From an uncultured Corynebacterium sp. (GTDB taxonomy: Bacteria; Actinomycetota; Actinomycetes; Mycobacteriales; Mycobacteriaceae), in the NCBI GenBank assembly GCA_943908385.1, contig CALTTF010000002.1, positions 9,608 through 73,607 on the forward strand: 64,000 bases of DNA. The letters run 5' to 3'. The notes under the pieces are model-generated. The model saw nothing but the letters and a program-made list of their open reading frames with translations. It was not told the origin of the DNA and ran no database searches. Each line of letters starts with the position of its first letter. Within the stretch, counting starts at the first letter, position 1. A program made the translations under genes and the position numbers. Shown in pieces: positions 1 through 9,500 of this stretch.

Positions 1-249
1 AAGAAGCTTTTCGACGTCACCACCTCCCGCGCCGTCGCCCCCCTCGGCAAGCTGGCCGGCTGGTCCCTTCCCCTCGTGCGCCCCGGCGGTTCCATGACCG
101 CGATGAAGGGCGCGAGCGTGGCGGAGGAGCTCGAGCGCGACGCCGCCATGATCACCAAGGCCGGCGGCATCGACGCGGAGATCCTCACCGTCGGTGAGGG
201 TCTGCTGGAGCAGCCCACCACCCTCATTCGCATCGTCCGCGCTGGTTAG
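1..249 (+). CDS. rsmG: RsmG, 16S rRNA (guanine-N7)-methyltransferase, C-terminal part
   Basis: The window opens inside this gene; 82 C-terminal residues and a TAG stop at 247-249 are visible. RsmG (GidB) methylates G527 of 16S rRNA using S-adenosylmethionine. The visible part has the family C-terminus: a TSRAV motif, a short hydrophobic stretch, a lysine-containing loop (MKGASVAEEL) and a basic C-terminal strand. Its position just upstream of parA and parB on the same strand is the standard arrangement near oriC in actinobacteria. The catalytic SAM-binding part lies outside the window, so the assignment rests on the tail plus synteny. Confidence 0.85.
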   Translation, partial: KKLFDVTTSRAVAPLGKLAGWSLPLVRPGGSMTAMKGASVAEELERDAAMITKAGGIDAEILTVGEGLLEQPTTLIRIVRAG

Positions 250-335
250 CGCGCTGACGGGCGGTACTGGGTAACGGATGTCGGGGCGCTCTACTAATCT
301 GACAGTGATTGTTATTGACCGTGACGGGAGGCCAC

Positions 336-1280
336 GTGGACGACGAGCAGTGGGATGACACCCCGATCGCTGCGGCGGCTCGCCGGGCGGCGCAGATGAA
401 TAACGGGCGCTCGACGGTGCCGAAACCGGAGCAGCCGCGCCTGATCACTGTCGCGAACCAGAAGGGCGGCGTGGGCAAGACCACCACGTCGGTGAACCTG
501 GCGGCATCTCTGGCCAAGCTGGGCCGCAAGGTGCTCGTGGTGGACCTCGATCCGCAGGGCAACGCGTCGACAGCGCTCGGTGCGGGCCACCGCGACGGGG
601 AGACCTCCAGCTACGAGCTCCTCATCGGCGCTGCTACTGCGGAGGAGGCGCTCCAGCGCTCCGGCGACAACGAGAACCTGTGGTGCATTCCCGCCACCAT
701 CGACCTGGCCGGCGCGGAGATCGAGCTGGTCAGCCTCGTGCGCCGCGAGTACCGCCTGGCCGATGCCCTGCGCGGGAAATTCCTCGAGGAGCACGGCTTC
801 GACTATGTCTTCGTGGACTGCCCGCCCTCGCTGGGCCTGCTCACCATCAACGCGATGAATGCGGTGGATGAGGTGCTCATCCCGATCCAGTGCGAGTACT
901 ACGCCCTAGAGGGTGTGGGCCAGCTGCTGAACAACATCACTATGATCCGCGGCGCCCTGAACCCGAACCTGCACATCTCGGCGGTGCTGCTGACGATGTA
1001 CGACGCACGCACCAAGCTCTCCGAGCAGGTCGCCGAAGAGGTCCGCGGCCAGTTCGGCGACGTGGTCATGCGCAATATGATTCCGCGCTCGGTGAAGGTG
1101 TCGGAGGCACCCGGTTACGGCCAGACCGTGATCGAGTACGACCCGGGTTCCCGCGGTGCGCTGGCGTATTTCGATGCCGCTCGTGAATTGGCCACCCGCG
1201 GCGATTACCAGCCGCACGAGACCACAGGGCCGATCGGTGTGAGCCCCGAGATTTTCGCCCAGCTGGGCGAGGAGGACTAA
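336..1280 (+). CDS. parA: ParA, chromosome-partitioning ATPase
   Basis: This is a Walker-type ATPase that moves ParB-parS complexes so that newly replicated origins segregate; in corynebacteria it works at the cell poles. The deviant Walker A motif KGGVGKTT starts near residue 43 of the 314-residue product, and a DCPP motif typical of ParA/Soj follows in the middle of the protein. I chose the GTG at 336 because GGGAGG lies 4 bases upstream; a TTG at 309 would add nine residues but has no ribosome binding site. parB follows after 8 bases, so the two are one transcription unit. Four parS sites occur later in this window. Confidence 0.95.
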   Translation: MDDEQWDDTPIAAAARRAAQMNNGRSTVPKPEQPRLITVANQKGGVGKTTTSVNLAASLAKLGRKVLVVDLDPQGNASTALGAGHRDGETSSYELLIGAATAEEALQRSGDNENLWCIPATIDLAGAEIELVSLVRREYRLADALRGKFLEEHGFDYVFVDCPPSLGLLTINAMNAVDEVLIPIQCEYYALEGVGQLLNNITMIRGALNPNLHISAVLLTMYDARTKLSEQVAEEVRGQFGDVVMRNMIPRSVKVSEAPGYGQTVIEYDPGSRGALAYFDAARELATRGDYQPHETTGPIGVSPEIFAQLGEED

Positions 1281-1288
1281 GTAGAGCT

Positions 1289-2368
1289 ATGGCAGAGCAA
1301 CGCAAGGGCGGCTTGGGCCGCGGTTTGGCGGCGCTGATCCCGTCGAATCCGGACCACCACCAGAAGACGGGCCCGCTGGGCGAAGGCGCCGCCGACGTCA
1401 TCATCGGCGGATCCAAGGGTGCGAGGAATAACGAGCCGGCTGAGGGCGACAAGCCGAAAGCCAAGAAGAAGGTCAAGGGCGCCCCGACGATCCCGGGCGC
1501 GCCGTCCGTCGGCCGTTCCTCCTCTGTCCCCGCCGCGATGGTGACGGCGGCGAAGCCGAACGATTCCTTCGGCGCTTCCTACCAGGAGATCCCCATCGGG
1601 GAGATCTTCCCGAACGCGAAGCAGCCGCGTACCCAATTCGACGAGGATGAGCTGAATGAGCTGGTCCACTCCGTCAAGGAATTCGGTCTGCTCCAGCCGA
1701 TCGTGGTCCGCCCCTCGGAGGACGGCTACGAACTCATCATGGGTGAGCGCCGTTGGCGCGCCTCCTCCAAGGCAGGGTTGAAGCGCATCCCGGCGATCGT
1801 GCGCGAGACCTCCGACGAGGACATGCTGCGCGACGCCCTGCTGGAGAATATCCACCGTGTGCAGCTCAACCCGCTCGAAGAGGCCGCCGCGTACCAGCAG
1901 CTTCTCGAGGAATTCGGTGTCACCCAAGAGCAGCTCGCCGACCGTCTCGGCCGCTCCCGCCCGGTGATCACTAACTCGATCCGCCTGCTCAACCTGCCCG
2001 TCGCGGTCCAGCGCCGCGTCGCCGCCGGTGTCTTGAGCGCCGGCCACGCCCGGGCGCTGCTCGGCGTGAAGGTCGGCCCCGAGGCCCAGGAGCAGCTCGC
2101 CGACCGCATTGTCGCCGAGGGCCTGTCCGTCCGCGCGACGGAGGAGGCCGTGACCCTGCTCAACCGCCAGGGCGCGCTGCCGGAGAAGCCGAAGCGCGAG
2201 CCGGCGCCGCAGCCGGAATTTCTCACCCAGGCCGCCGACCGTCTCGCCGACGAGTGGGACACTAAGGTGTCCGTCACCATGGGCAAGCGCAAGGGGAAGA
2301 TCGTCGTCGAATTCGGCGACCGCGACGATTTCGAGCGCATCATGTCGCTCATCGAGGGCACGGACTAG
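1289..2368 (+). CDS. parB: ParB, parS-binding CTPase
   Basis: ParB loads at parS sites, spreads as a CTP-dependent clamp and is the cargo of ParA. The 359-residue product has a long charged, Ala/Lys-rich N-terminus, then the ParB/Srx domain with the arginine motif GERRWRA near residues 152-158. A helix-turn-helix follows ([21 protein letters not shown]) and then the dimerisation domain. The ATG is 8 bases after the parA stop. Its target sequence is visible at 24820, 30869, 33525 and 36132. Confidence 0.96.
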   Translation: MAEQRKGGLGRGLAALIPSNPDHHQKTGPLGEGAADVIIGGSKGARNNEPAEGDKPKAKKKVKGAPTIPGAPSVGRSSSVPAAMVTAAKPNDSFGASYQEIPIGEIFPNAKQPRTQFDEDELNELVHSVKEFGLLQPIVVRPSEDGYELIMGERRWRASSKAGLKRIPAIVRETSDEDMLRDALLENIHRVQLNPLEEAAAYQQLLEEFGVTQEQLADRLGRSRPVITNSIRLLNLPVAVQRRVAAGVLSAGHARALLGVKVGPEAQEQLADRIVAEGLSVRATEEAVTLLNRQGALPEKPKREPAPQPEFLTQAADRLADEWDTKVSVTMGKRKGKIVVEFGDRDDFERIMSLIEGTD

Positions 2369-2379
2369 GCAGCCACGCC

Positions 2380-2988
2380 ATGCCGCTGCGCCGAGCGCGT
2401 CTGATCCCGCTGGATGCGTCCAATCTCGCGCGCATCCACCGCACCACAGCGCGCAGCGTGTACTGGGAGCTTGACCCGCTCGGCGACGCGTTCGGCGGCA
2501 CGGACTCGGACGTCGATAAGGCTGCCTGGCTCTTCGCTCTCGCCTACGAGCAGCCCAACGTGGGTTTTTCCATTGTCGATCCGGCGAGCACCACGGGCGC
2601 ACGCGCGACGCTGCTCATGTGCCCGCCGTCGGCCACGCCCGGTGCCGTCCGCATGCCCACCGCGCCATTTTCCGCCGACGCATATTGCCTGACCAGCCTG
2701 CACATCGACAGCGCCGTCGCGGGGATCGGCTGGGAGGCAGTGCTTATCGACGCCGCCGTCGCCGCCCTTTCCTCCCGCTCCCTCCCCGCGGTCGAGGCGT
2801 TCGGGTTCCGCACGGAGCCGGCTGACAACTCCGTCATCGGGCTCATGCCGGTGGAAGTGCTGGAGTCGGCGGGCTTCGAAGTGGTGGCGGACCACCGTGA
2901 GATTCCGCGCCTGCGCCTGGAGCTCCCGCCCGCACACGACCTGCTCACCGAAAGTGAGGTCGCCGACCTACTCGCAGCGGTGATCTAA
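2380..2988 (+). CDS. GNAT-like acetyltransferase, conserved neighbour of parB
   Basis: This 202-residue protein sits 11 bases after parB on the same strand, in the position of M. tuberculosis Rv3916c. It starts with MPLRRARLIPL and has a central region reading ADAYCLTSLHIDS...GIGWEAVLIDAAVAAL, like the beta4-alpha3 part of GNAT N-acetyltransferases. A clear acetyl-CoA pyrophosphate loop (Q/RxxGxG/A) is not obvious, so the enzymatic call is tentative. The last 4 bases overlap the end of the convergent cwlM gene. The function in this position is not established; the synteny is firm. Confidence 0.6.
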   Translation: MPLRRARLIPLDASNLARIHRTTARSVYWELDPLGDAFGGTDSDVDKAAWLFALAYEQPNVGFSIVDPASTTGARATLLMCPPSATPGAVRMPTAPFSADAYCLTSLHIDSAVAGIGWEAVLIDAAVAALSSRSLPAVEAFGFRTEPADNSVIGLMPVEVLESAGFEVVADHREIPRLRLELPPAHDLLTESEVADLLAAVI

Positions 2989-4163
2989 GCCTGCTCTTGG
3001 CGCAGCAGCTCGGTGAACGAGAAGGTGCCGGTGGGCTGGTTGTCTTGCTCGAGCAGGTAGAGGCGCTTGACGGCCACGACGATGGCCTCGGCGATCGCGT
3101 CGCGCTGGGTCGGGTCGGTGATGATCGACATATCGTGCGGGTTGGTCACGTACCCCAGCACGACCTCGACCGACGGCATCTGCGTCATGCGCAGCAGCTC
3201 CCACGTGCGGCCGTGGTTGTAGCAGTTGCCCAGCTGGGTGCGCGCGACGATCTCGCGCTGAATGAAGCCGGAGAGCATCTCGCCCGTCATGGAGGACGCG
3301 CCCTGCTCGGAGCCGAAGTAGAAGGTGGCCACGCCGTTGGCCTTCTCGTTCTGGTAGCGGTCCAGCTGCAGGGAGACCATGAGGTCAGCCTCGAAGCTGT
3401 TCGCCAGGTCGGCGCGCGCCTTCGCCGACGGGTTGTCCCCGCGCGGACGCGACATGATGGTCTCCATGCCGGCGGCGATCATGCGGGCCTCGACGCGGGA
3501 GGCCAGGTCCCAGAGGATCTCTTCCTCGGTGATCTCGCCGTACGGGCCCTTGATCCGGGCCATGTTCTCCACGTCGATATTCGGGTCGATGACCACGCGC
3601 TTGCCGGTCAGTTGCGGGCCTGCCATGCGCACCACTTCGCGCTCGCGGATCGCCTGGGTGGAACCGCCGGTGATGCGGCGGCCGAGCAGGCTCAGCGCGT
3701 GCAAGGTCTCCGGTCCGCACACGCCGTCGTCCTGGATACCGTAATTCAGCTGGTAATTCGACAGCGCGGCATGCGTGTCGGGCCCGAAGTGCCCGTCAAT
3801 GCGCCCGGAGTAGAAACCGAGCTCCTGGAGCTGCTTTTGCAGCTGGCTCACATCGTCGCCGACCAGGATCTGGTTCGGTTGGTAGGACAGCGCGCGCGCA
3901 CCCAGGGTGTAGGAGGCGTGGCGCAGCTCGCGCAGGGTGATGTTGTCGATCTCGCCCGACGGCAGAATGCCGCGGGACTGCTGGAATGCCTTGAGCGTGG
4001 TGCTCAGCTCTTCGTCGAAGTACATCTCCGACTGGGAGAACCGGCGACGGTTCCACTCCCCCACGTCTCCCTCGAAGTCGTCCAGCAACCCCAGACGTGC
4101 AAGGGTCGAGCGGACTTCAGCGACGCGCGCGCTGGAGTCGCCCACTCGAAACGGACCTAACAC
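2985..4163 (-). CDS. cwlM: CwlM-like N-acetylmuramoyl-L-alanine amidase homologue
   Basis: The 392-residue product has two peptidoglycan-binding repeats (roughly residues 10-70 and 90-150), then an Amidase_3-like domain. In mycobacteria CwlM is an essential regulator that activates MurA when phosphorylated. Here the domain begins VVIDPNIDVEN where active amidases have DPGHGG, has SLQLD where a SLHxN/D motif is expected, and EVVLGYVTN where VELGFxSN is expected. At least two zinc-binding His residues are therefore missing, which points to a regulatory rather than hydrolytic protein. The start is a GTG at 4163 with AGGAAGGTGA upstream. The order trxB-trxA-cwlM matches Rv3913-Rv3915. Confidence 0.88.
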   Translation of the reverse strand: MLGPFRVGDSSARVAEVRSTLARLGLLDDFEGDVGEWNRRRFSQSEMYFDEELSTTLKAFQQSRGILPSGEIDNITLRELRHASYTLGARALSYQPNQILVGDDVSQLQKQLQELGFYSGRIDGHFGPDTHAALSNYQLNYGIQDDGVCGPETLHALSLLGRRITGGSTQAIREREVVRMAGPQLTGKRVVIDPNIDVENMARIKGPYGEITEEEILWDLASRVEARMIAAGMETIMSRPRGDNPSAKARADLANSFEADLMVSLQLDRYQNEKANGVATFYFGSEQGASSMTGEMLSGFIQREIVARTQLGNCYNHGRTWELLRMTQMPSVEVVLGYVTNPHDMSIITDPTQRDAIAEAIVVAVKRLYLLEQDNQPTGTFSFTELLRQEQA

Positions 4164-4269
4164 AAGTCACCTTCCTGACACCGAGCCTTGAGGATCGGTT
4201 TCATCTTACTGCCCCCGCCGCACCATAAGCCGAACACCATGCGTGTCGGGCCGAACGGTTGGCGCATGG

Positions 4270-4593
4270 TTAGAGGTGCGGCTCCAGGCGGGAGAGAATC
4301 TCCGCCTTCGGGCGCACGCTCGTGAATTCGTCGACCTTCTGGCCGTCCTTGTAGATCATCACGGTCGGGATGCTCATGACCTGGAACAGCGCGCCCAGGG
4401 TGCGCTCCTTGTCCACGTCGACCTTGGCGACTTTCACCTTGCCGTCCAAGTCCGCCGCGATCTCGTCGAGGATCGGCGAGAGCTTCTTGCACGGGCCGCA
4501 CCAGTCCGCCCAGAAGTCGACGAGGACCGGGATGTCCGATTCAACGACCTCCGATTTGAAGGTGGCCTGCGTGATGTCGATGGGTGTGCTCAT
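4270..4593 (-). CDS. trxA: Thioredoxin
   Basis: This 107-residue thioredoxin reduces protein disulfides in the cytoplasm and is itself reduced by TrxB. The active site WCGPC places the catalytic cysteines at residues 32 and 35, and the cis-proline motif SIPTVMIY follows. The ATG at 4593 has AGGAG 11 bases upstream. It lies 118 bases after trxB and a striking AT-rich palindrome sits between the two, so it may have its own regulation in addition to read-through from sigM-trxB. The equivalent gene in M. tuberculosis is trxC. Confidence 0.95.
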   Translation of the reverse strand: MSTPIDITQATFKSEVVESDIPVLVDFWADWCGPCKKLSPILDEIAADLDGKVKVAKVDVDKERTLGALFQVMSIPTVMIYKDGQKVDEFTSVRPKAEILSRLEPHL

Positions 4594-4646
4594 GGTCTCT
4601 ATGCTCCTGTTCTGCTTAGCGCCCGGCGCGCAAATGGCTAGTTGAA

Positions 4647-4667
4647 AATATTTTGGGCCAAAATATT
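4647..4667. promoter_or_regulatory. Perfect AT-rich inverted repeat between trxB and trxA
   Basis: The sequence is AATATTTTGG-G-CCAAAATATT, ten-base arms around one central base. It lies in the 118-base gap, 54 bases upstream of the trxA start. Such an AT-rich perfect dyad stands out in GC-rich DNA and suits a dimeric repressor or activator site; a stem-loop in the trxB-trxA transcript is the alternative. No T-run follows on the minus strand, which argues against a simple terminator. Confidence 0.6.
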
Positions 4668-4711
4668 CGCTCTAGTCGCGAAACGTCCCTGCATATTTAC
4701 TGAGTCTCGCC

Positions 4712-5785
4712 CTACAGCGCTTCCAGGTAGTGCTCGGCGTCGATGGCGGCGCGGCAGCCGGAAGCGGCGGCGGTGATGGCCTGGCGGTAGTAGTTGTCCA
4801 CCAGGTCGCCGGCGGCGAACACGCCCGGCACAGAGGTCTTCGTGGTCGGGTGCTCGACGGTGACGTAGCCCTCGGCATCGGTGGCCACCTGGCCGCCCAA
4901 GAAGCCGGAGCGCGGGTCGTGGCCGATGGCGACGAACAGCGCGGTGGCGTCCAGGGTGGATTCCTGGCCGGTCTGGGTGTCCTTGATGCGCAGGCCAGCG
5001 ACCTTGCCGCCGTCCTCGAGCACTTCCTCGACGACCGCGTTGGTGAGGAATTCGATCTTCTCGTTCTCCTTCGCGCGGTCCAGCATGATCTGGGAGGCGC
5101 GGAATTCCTCGCGGCGGTGAATGATGGTCACCTTGGAGCCGAAGCGGGTGAGGAAGGTGGCCTCCTCCATCGCGGAGTCGCCGCCGCCGACGACAGCGAT
5201 GTGGTGGTCCTTGAAGAAGAATCCGTCGCAGGTCGCACAGGTGGACACGCCGCGGCCGGTGAGCTCCTGCTCGCCCGGGATGCCCAGGTGGCGCGGGGCG
5301 GCACCGGTGGACAGGATGATGGCGCGGGCGTGGAAGACGTCGTCGCCGACGTGGACCTTCTTGATATCGCCCTCCAGCTCGACGCTGTCGACGAGCTCGG
5401 CGCGCAGGTCGGCACCGAAACGCTCGGCCTGGGCGCGCATCTCCATCATCAGGTCCGGGCCCTGGATGCCGTTCTCAAAACCGGGGAAATTCTCCACCTC
5501 GGTGGTGTTCATCAGTTCGCCGCCGTACTCGTAACCCTCGAAGACGAGCGGCTTCAGGTCGGCGCGCGCGGTGTACAGCGCGGCGGTGTAGCCGGCGGGG
5601 CCGGATCCGATCACGATCACGTCGTAAATAGTGTCGCTGTCGGCGTCGGCGCCGCTGCGTTCGGCGGACTCCTTCATCTGCTCGGTGTCAGCGGTTTCCG
5701 GGGCTGCCTTGAACCCGCCCAGGGCGTTGGAGGAGGGGAAGGAAGGGATGTTGTTGGACCCGTTGGAGCCGTTCGTGTCAGTCAT
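4712..5785 (-). CDS. trxB: Thioredoxin-disulfide reductase
   Basis: This FAD- and NADPH-dependent enzyme reduces thioredoxin. The FAD-binding motif GSGPAG is at residues 60-65 of 357, the redox pair CATC has its cysteines at residues 183 and 186, and the NADPH motif [10 protein letters not shown] follows. The ATG at 5785 gives an N-terminal extension of about 50 residues rich in Asn, Ser and acidic residues before the first beta strand; typical TrxB proteins begin almost directly at that strand. An internal ATG at residue 37 is the other candidate start. The gene follows sigM by 14 bases. SigM is known in C. glutamicum to control disulfide-stress genes including trxB. Confidence 0.95.
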   Translation of the reverse strand: MTDTNGSNGSNNIPSFPSSNALGGFKAAPETADTEQMKESAERSGADADSDTIYDVIVIGSGPAGYTAALYTARADLKPLVFEGYEYGGELMNTTEVENFPGFENGIQGPDLMMEMRAQAERFGADLRAELVDSVELEGDIKKVHVGDDVFHARAIILSTGAAPRHLGIPGEQELTGRGVSTCATCDGFFFKDHHIAVVGGGDSAMEEATFLTRFGSKVTIIHRREEFRASQIMLDRAKENEKIEFLTNAVVEEVLEDGGKVAGLRIKDTQTGQESTLDATALFVAIGHDPRSGFLGGQVATDAEGYVTVEHPTTKTSVPGVFAAGDLVDNYYRQAITAAASGCRAAIDAEHYLEAL

Positions 5786-5799
5786 GGCTGCCAGTGTAG

Positions 5800-6339
5800 T
5801 TAACTGCCCATGCAGTCCGATAATGCCTGGCGGGCGCGGTTCCGCCGCGATTTCACGGTGCCGGGGCGCACGCCCAAGTGGGAGGCGGCGGAGTCGATGG
5901 AGTACCCGGCGACGTCGATAAGCATTAGCGCCCTCCGTTGCGCGGCCGGAAGCTTCATGAGTGCCTGGCGGAGCTCGAGCAGGCGGTCGAGATTGCCCAG
6001 CGGATCGACCGCGAGGTAGCGGTTCGAGTCCTGGTTGAGCTTCTCCGAATCGTCGAGGCTCGTGTGCTGCCGCTTGTTCTCCGCGCGTTTCGCGTGGTCG
6101 TAGCCGGCATTCTGCACGAGGCGGTGCAGCCACGTCGTCAGCGCGGACTCCGCCCGGAAGGTGTGCATGTTGCGCGAGGCTTTGAACAGCGCGTCCTGGA
6201 CGATATCTTGCGCGTCGTGCTCGTTGCGCGCGTACCGCTTTGCGACGGCCATCATCCTCTGCCTGTGCCTTTCCACGATGACGGCGAATGCCTTGTGGTC
6301 CCCCGCGACGAACTCTGTGACCAGCGCGTTGTCCGGCAT
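5800..6339 (-). CDS. sigM: ECF RNA polymerase sigma factor SigM
   Basis: The 179-residue product has sigma region 2 ([12 protein letters not shown] through [13 protein letters not shown]) and region 4 ([44 protein letters not shown]). The order sigM-trxB-trxA is conserved in mycobacteria and corynebacteria, where SigM responds to oxidative or disulfide stress. The separate anti-sigma gene found between sigM and trxB in M. tuberculosis (Rv3912) is absent here. I chose the ATG at 6339 because it fits ECF length; it has no good ribosome binding site. An in-frame GTG at 6459, preceded by a run of six Gs, would add 40 residues with a Gln-rich stretch. Confidence 0.9.
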   Translation of the reverse strand: MPDNALVTEFVAGDHKAFAVIVERHRQRMMAVAKRYARNEHDAQDIVQDALFKASRNMHTFRAESALTTWLHRLVQNAGYDHAKRAENKRQHTSLDDSEKLNQDSNRYLAVDPLGNLDRLLELRQALMKLPAAQRRALMLIDVAGYSIDSAASHLGVRPGTVKSRRNRARQALSDCMGS

Positions 6340-6548
6340 AGTCTGCTGTTGCTGCCTCTGCTGCCGCTGCTGCGCTTTCAGCCGGTAGGTGCGCGCCAAG
6401 CGGCCGTGGCTGTGCTGAATTCCCTGTGTTTTTCCGTGCGTGATTTCCTGCGTGTCCACCTTGTCCCCCCGAACAAGTCCCCGATATCTAGCGCAATGTG
6501 TGCTGCGTAACCCATTGTGCCCTGCCTCGCACGCGGGCGCTCGGGTTC

Positions 6549-6570
6549 GTTGCGCACTGTAGTGCGCAAC
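6549..6570. promoter_or_regulatory. Inverted repeat between murJ and sigM
   Basis: GTTGCGCAC and its exact complement flank the loop TGTA, giving a nine-base stem in the 242-base gap between the murJ stop (6582) and the sigM start (6339). On the minus strand it would form a hairpin just after murJ, but no T-run follows. It could be an intrinsic-like transcription boundary, an mRNA 3-prime stabiliser, or an operator for sigM. Confidence 0.5.
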
Positions 6571-6581
6571 TTGTGCGAAAT

Positions 6582-9500
6582 TTACCGCACGCGCGTGCCC
6601 ACGGCGGAGACGCTGCGAATGACGGCGGCGTTGTCCTCTCCCCCGCTGAAGGCGACGACGAGGCCGGTCGCGGCGGCGGTGCCCTCGGCGATCTCGATGC
6701 TGGTGCGGCCGTCCTTCAGGCTGCCGTTGGTGAGAATGCGCAGGTGGTTGACGTTGGTGGCGTCGGCAGTGGCCTCGTCGACGGCGTAGACGGTGTAGTC
6801 CAGGCCGGCTGCCGTGGTGGAGTCGATGTTGATCTCCTCCGGCACGAACGGAAAGCCGTTGTCGGGCGTGAACAGGATCTTCTCCCCTGCCTTGGCGGAG
6901 GCGGCGGTGGTGTCGTCGCCGTCGACAAGCGCGGCGAAGTCCGTGGTCCTCTCCTCGCTGGCGTCCTCGCCCCACGAGGTGGCGGTGAGCGGCGCGATGA
7001 TGACCGGGAGCGTGCCCATGGGCGCGTTCTCGATGCCTTCGGAGACTTGCTCGGCGCCGTCGCGCGCGGATTCGTTGGTGATCGGTGAATCGGCGCGGTT
7101 GCTGAACGTGCCCACGAGGTAGACCGTCAGCGCGGCGACGAGCACGACTGCCGTGATCGCCACGGCGACGAGTCCGGCGGTGCCCAGCGCGCCGACGCCA
7201 CGCTCACCGAAGCCGCCCCTCTTCACGGTGTTCTCGGCGACTGCCTGTTCGTGCAGCTCGTCCTGTTCCGGCCGCTGCACGAGCGGCGCGGGCGCGGCGC
7301 CCGTGTGCGCGATCTCCGTCAGGGACTGCCCGATGGCGCTGTAGTCGGGCTCCTCCTCGCGCGCGGCGGCGGTCAGTGGTGCGAGTGCGTCGGTCTCAGC
7401 GGAGCCGGCCAGAAGCTCGAGGGCAAAGGCGTAGGCGGAGGCGTCGGCCTCCGCGTCGGCATCGGGCAGGACGGCCGGGAAGGCCAGCACCACGGTGCCG
7501 TCGTCGCTGACGCGCATGCGGTTGCGGTTGTCCAGGCCGAGCAGCACGCCGTTGTCGCGCGCCTGCGCCATGGCGCCGGTCAGGGGGATCATGGAGGAGG
7601 CGACGGCGCCGTCGAGAAGCGTCGCGCCTGAATCGGCGACAGTCTTGAGGTCCGAGCCCGGCACCCAGTCCGCGACGACGACGCAGCCGGTGCGGTAGCG
7701 GATCGTCTCCAGCACCGGTGCGACGGCCGGCAGGTTGAGGGCGGCCAGCTGGTTCGTGCGGTGGCAGATGCCGGCGGCGTCGATCGCGGCCTGGCGCGGG
7801 GTGACCGGTGCCATGGGGGCGGCGCCGCACGTGTCCACGAATGTCAGCGCCACCATGCGGCCGGTGGCCTGCTCGCGCGCCTGCCAGAAGCGGGCGGAGC
7901 TGGACGCTCCGTAGTCGCGCAGGAGGCGGAACCGGCCGTCGGAGACAGCCGCGCCGGGCACGAGGCGGGGGCCGCGCACCACGCCGGCGGACATCGGCGG
8001 CGGGACGGGCGAGGTGTTGAAGGTGTCGGAGCCGAGGAACTGCGGGTCCACGCCGGTGCCTCCTGCGATGTCGTCGGACGGGCTGGTGCGCACGATGCGG
8101 CGCAGACCCGGCACGCGTGCGAGCACCGCGCCGAGGCTCTTCACTTCGGGGAGTCTGGAGAAGGACAGGGCGATGCCTGTGGCGATCACGAAGACGACGC
8201 CGAGAATGAGGATCTCCAGCAGCAGGCCGAAGGAATCGCGGCGCCCCAGGGCCGCCGCCAGGCCCGGCATGCCTCCCGGGATGAGGCGCAGCATAAAGCG
8301 CGCGAGCATCGCCGCGGCCAAGCCGACGACGCCGGCGGCGGCCGCCCACACGGAGGTGTGCAGGACCGAGGCGAAGCGCAGCGAGCCCAGCTTGCGGTGC
8401 AGTAGGAATGCGCCGATGACCGCGCCGGCGATGAAGCCGAAGCCGTTGGCCGCGCCGAGCAGCACGACGACCTGGTCGGGACGCGACGCCACCGTCGGCG
8501 CGAGGCTAGCCAGCACGACCTTGGTCAGCGTGATGCCCGCGATGATGAAGGTCGGCGTCCACGCCTCCTCGCGGGCGTAGAAGACGCGCAGGTGCAGCAT
8601 CACCAGTGCGTACGGGATGAGCGTGAACGCGGCGAAACTCAGGGTCAGGCCGAGTGTGCGGGCCTCTTGGTTGGTGAAGTTGCCGTAGCCGAACAGCGCG
8701 TTACCGATGTCGGGGCCCAGCGCCGTCATGAAGATGATGATCGGGATCAGCGCGATGAAGGTCAGCTTCGTGCCCAGCGTCAGGTCGCGGACCACGGCCT
8801 CGTCGTCGCCGTCGGCCGCGTTGCGGGACAGCCGCGGCATGATCGCCGTCAGCAGGGTCACGCCCACGATGCCGTACGGCACCTGGAGGAGCTGCCAGTG
8901 CTGCATGTAGATGACCGGTGCCGAACCGTCGACGCCCGACGCGATGCGGTTATTGATGATGTAGCCCGCCTGCGAGATCGCCACATACGTGACGATCGCC
9001 AGGGCCATCCCGCCGAACTGCTTTAGGCGCTCGTCGATGCCCCACAGCGGCCGCAGGTCGATCTTCAACCGGCGAAGCGCCGGCAGCATGATCAGGCACT
9101 GCACCGCCACGCCCAGCGTGGTGCCCAGGCCCAGCAGCAGGATGTGCGGGTCGGTGACCCCGGTGTGTTGCTTCGGGTCGAGCTCGCCGGGCAGGACCAT
9201 GTAGAGGATCATCACGCCGATGGAGACCAGGTTGTTCGCCACCGGCGCCCATGCCCCGGGCCGGAACACTTCCTTGGTGTTCAATATGGCCATGAACAGG
9301 GAGAACAGGCCGTAGAACATGATCTGCGGCAGCAGCAGGTAGGCGAACGATGTCGCCTGCACCAGGTTGACGTGCCCGTCTTCGTCGAGCATGAGCTCGG
9401 TGAGCAGCGGCGCCCCGATCACCGTGACCAGCGTGACCGCGGTCAGCAGCGTCACCGTCAGCGTGAACAGGCGCCGGATGAAGGCCGCGCCGCGGTCAGG

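Noticed and set aside
309..335. TTG at 309 as the parA start
   Set aside because: It has no ribosome binding site, while the GTG at 336 follows GGGAGG.
2512..2521. GTCGATAAGG as an additional copy of the iterated word
   Set aside because: The last base differs; only exact copies were counted. ACTTATCGACG at 47542 was left out for the same reason.
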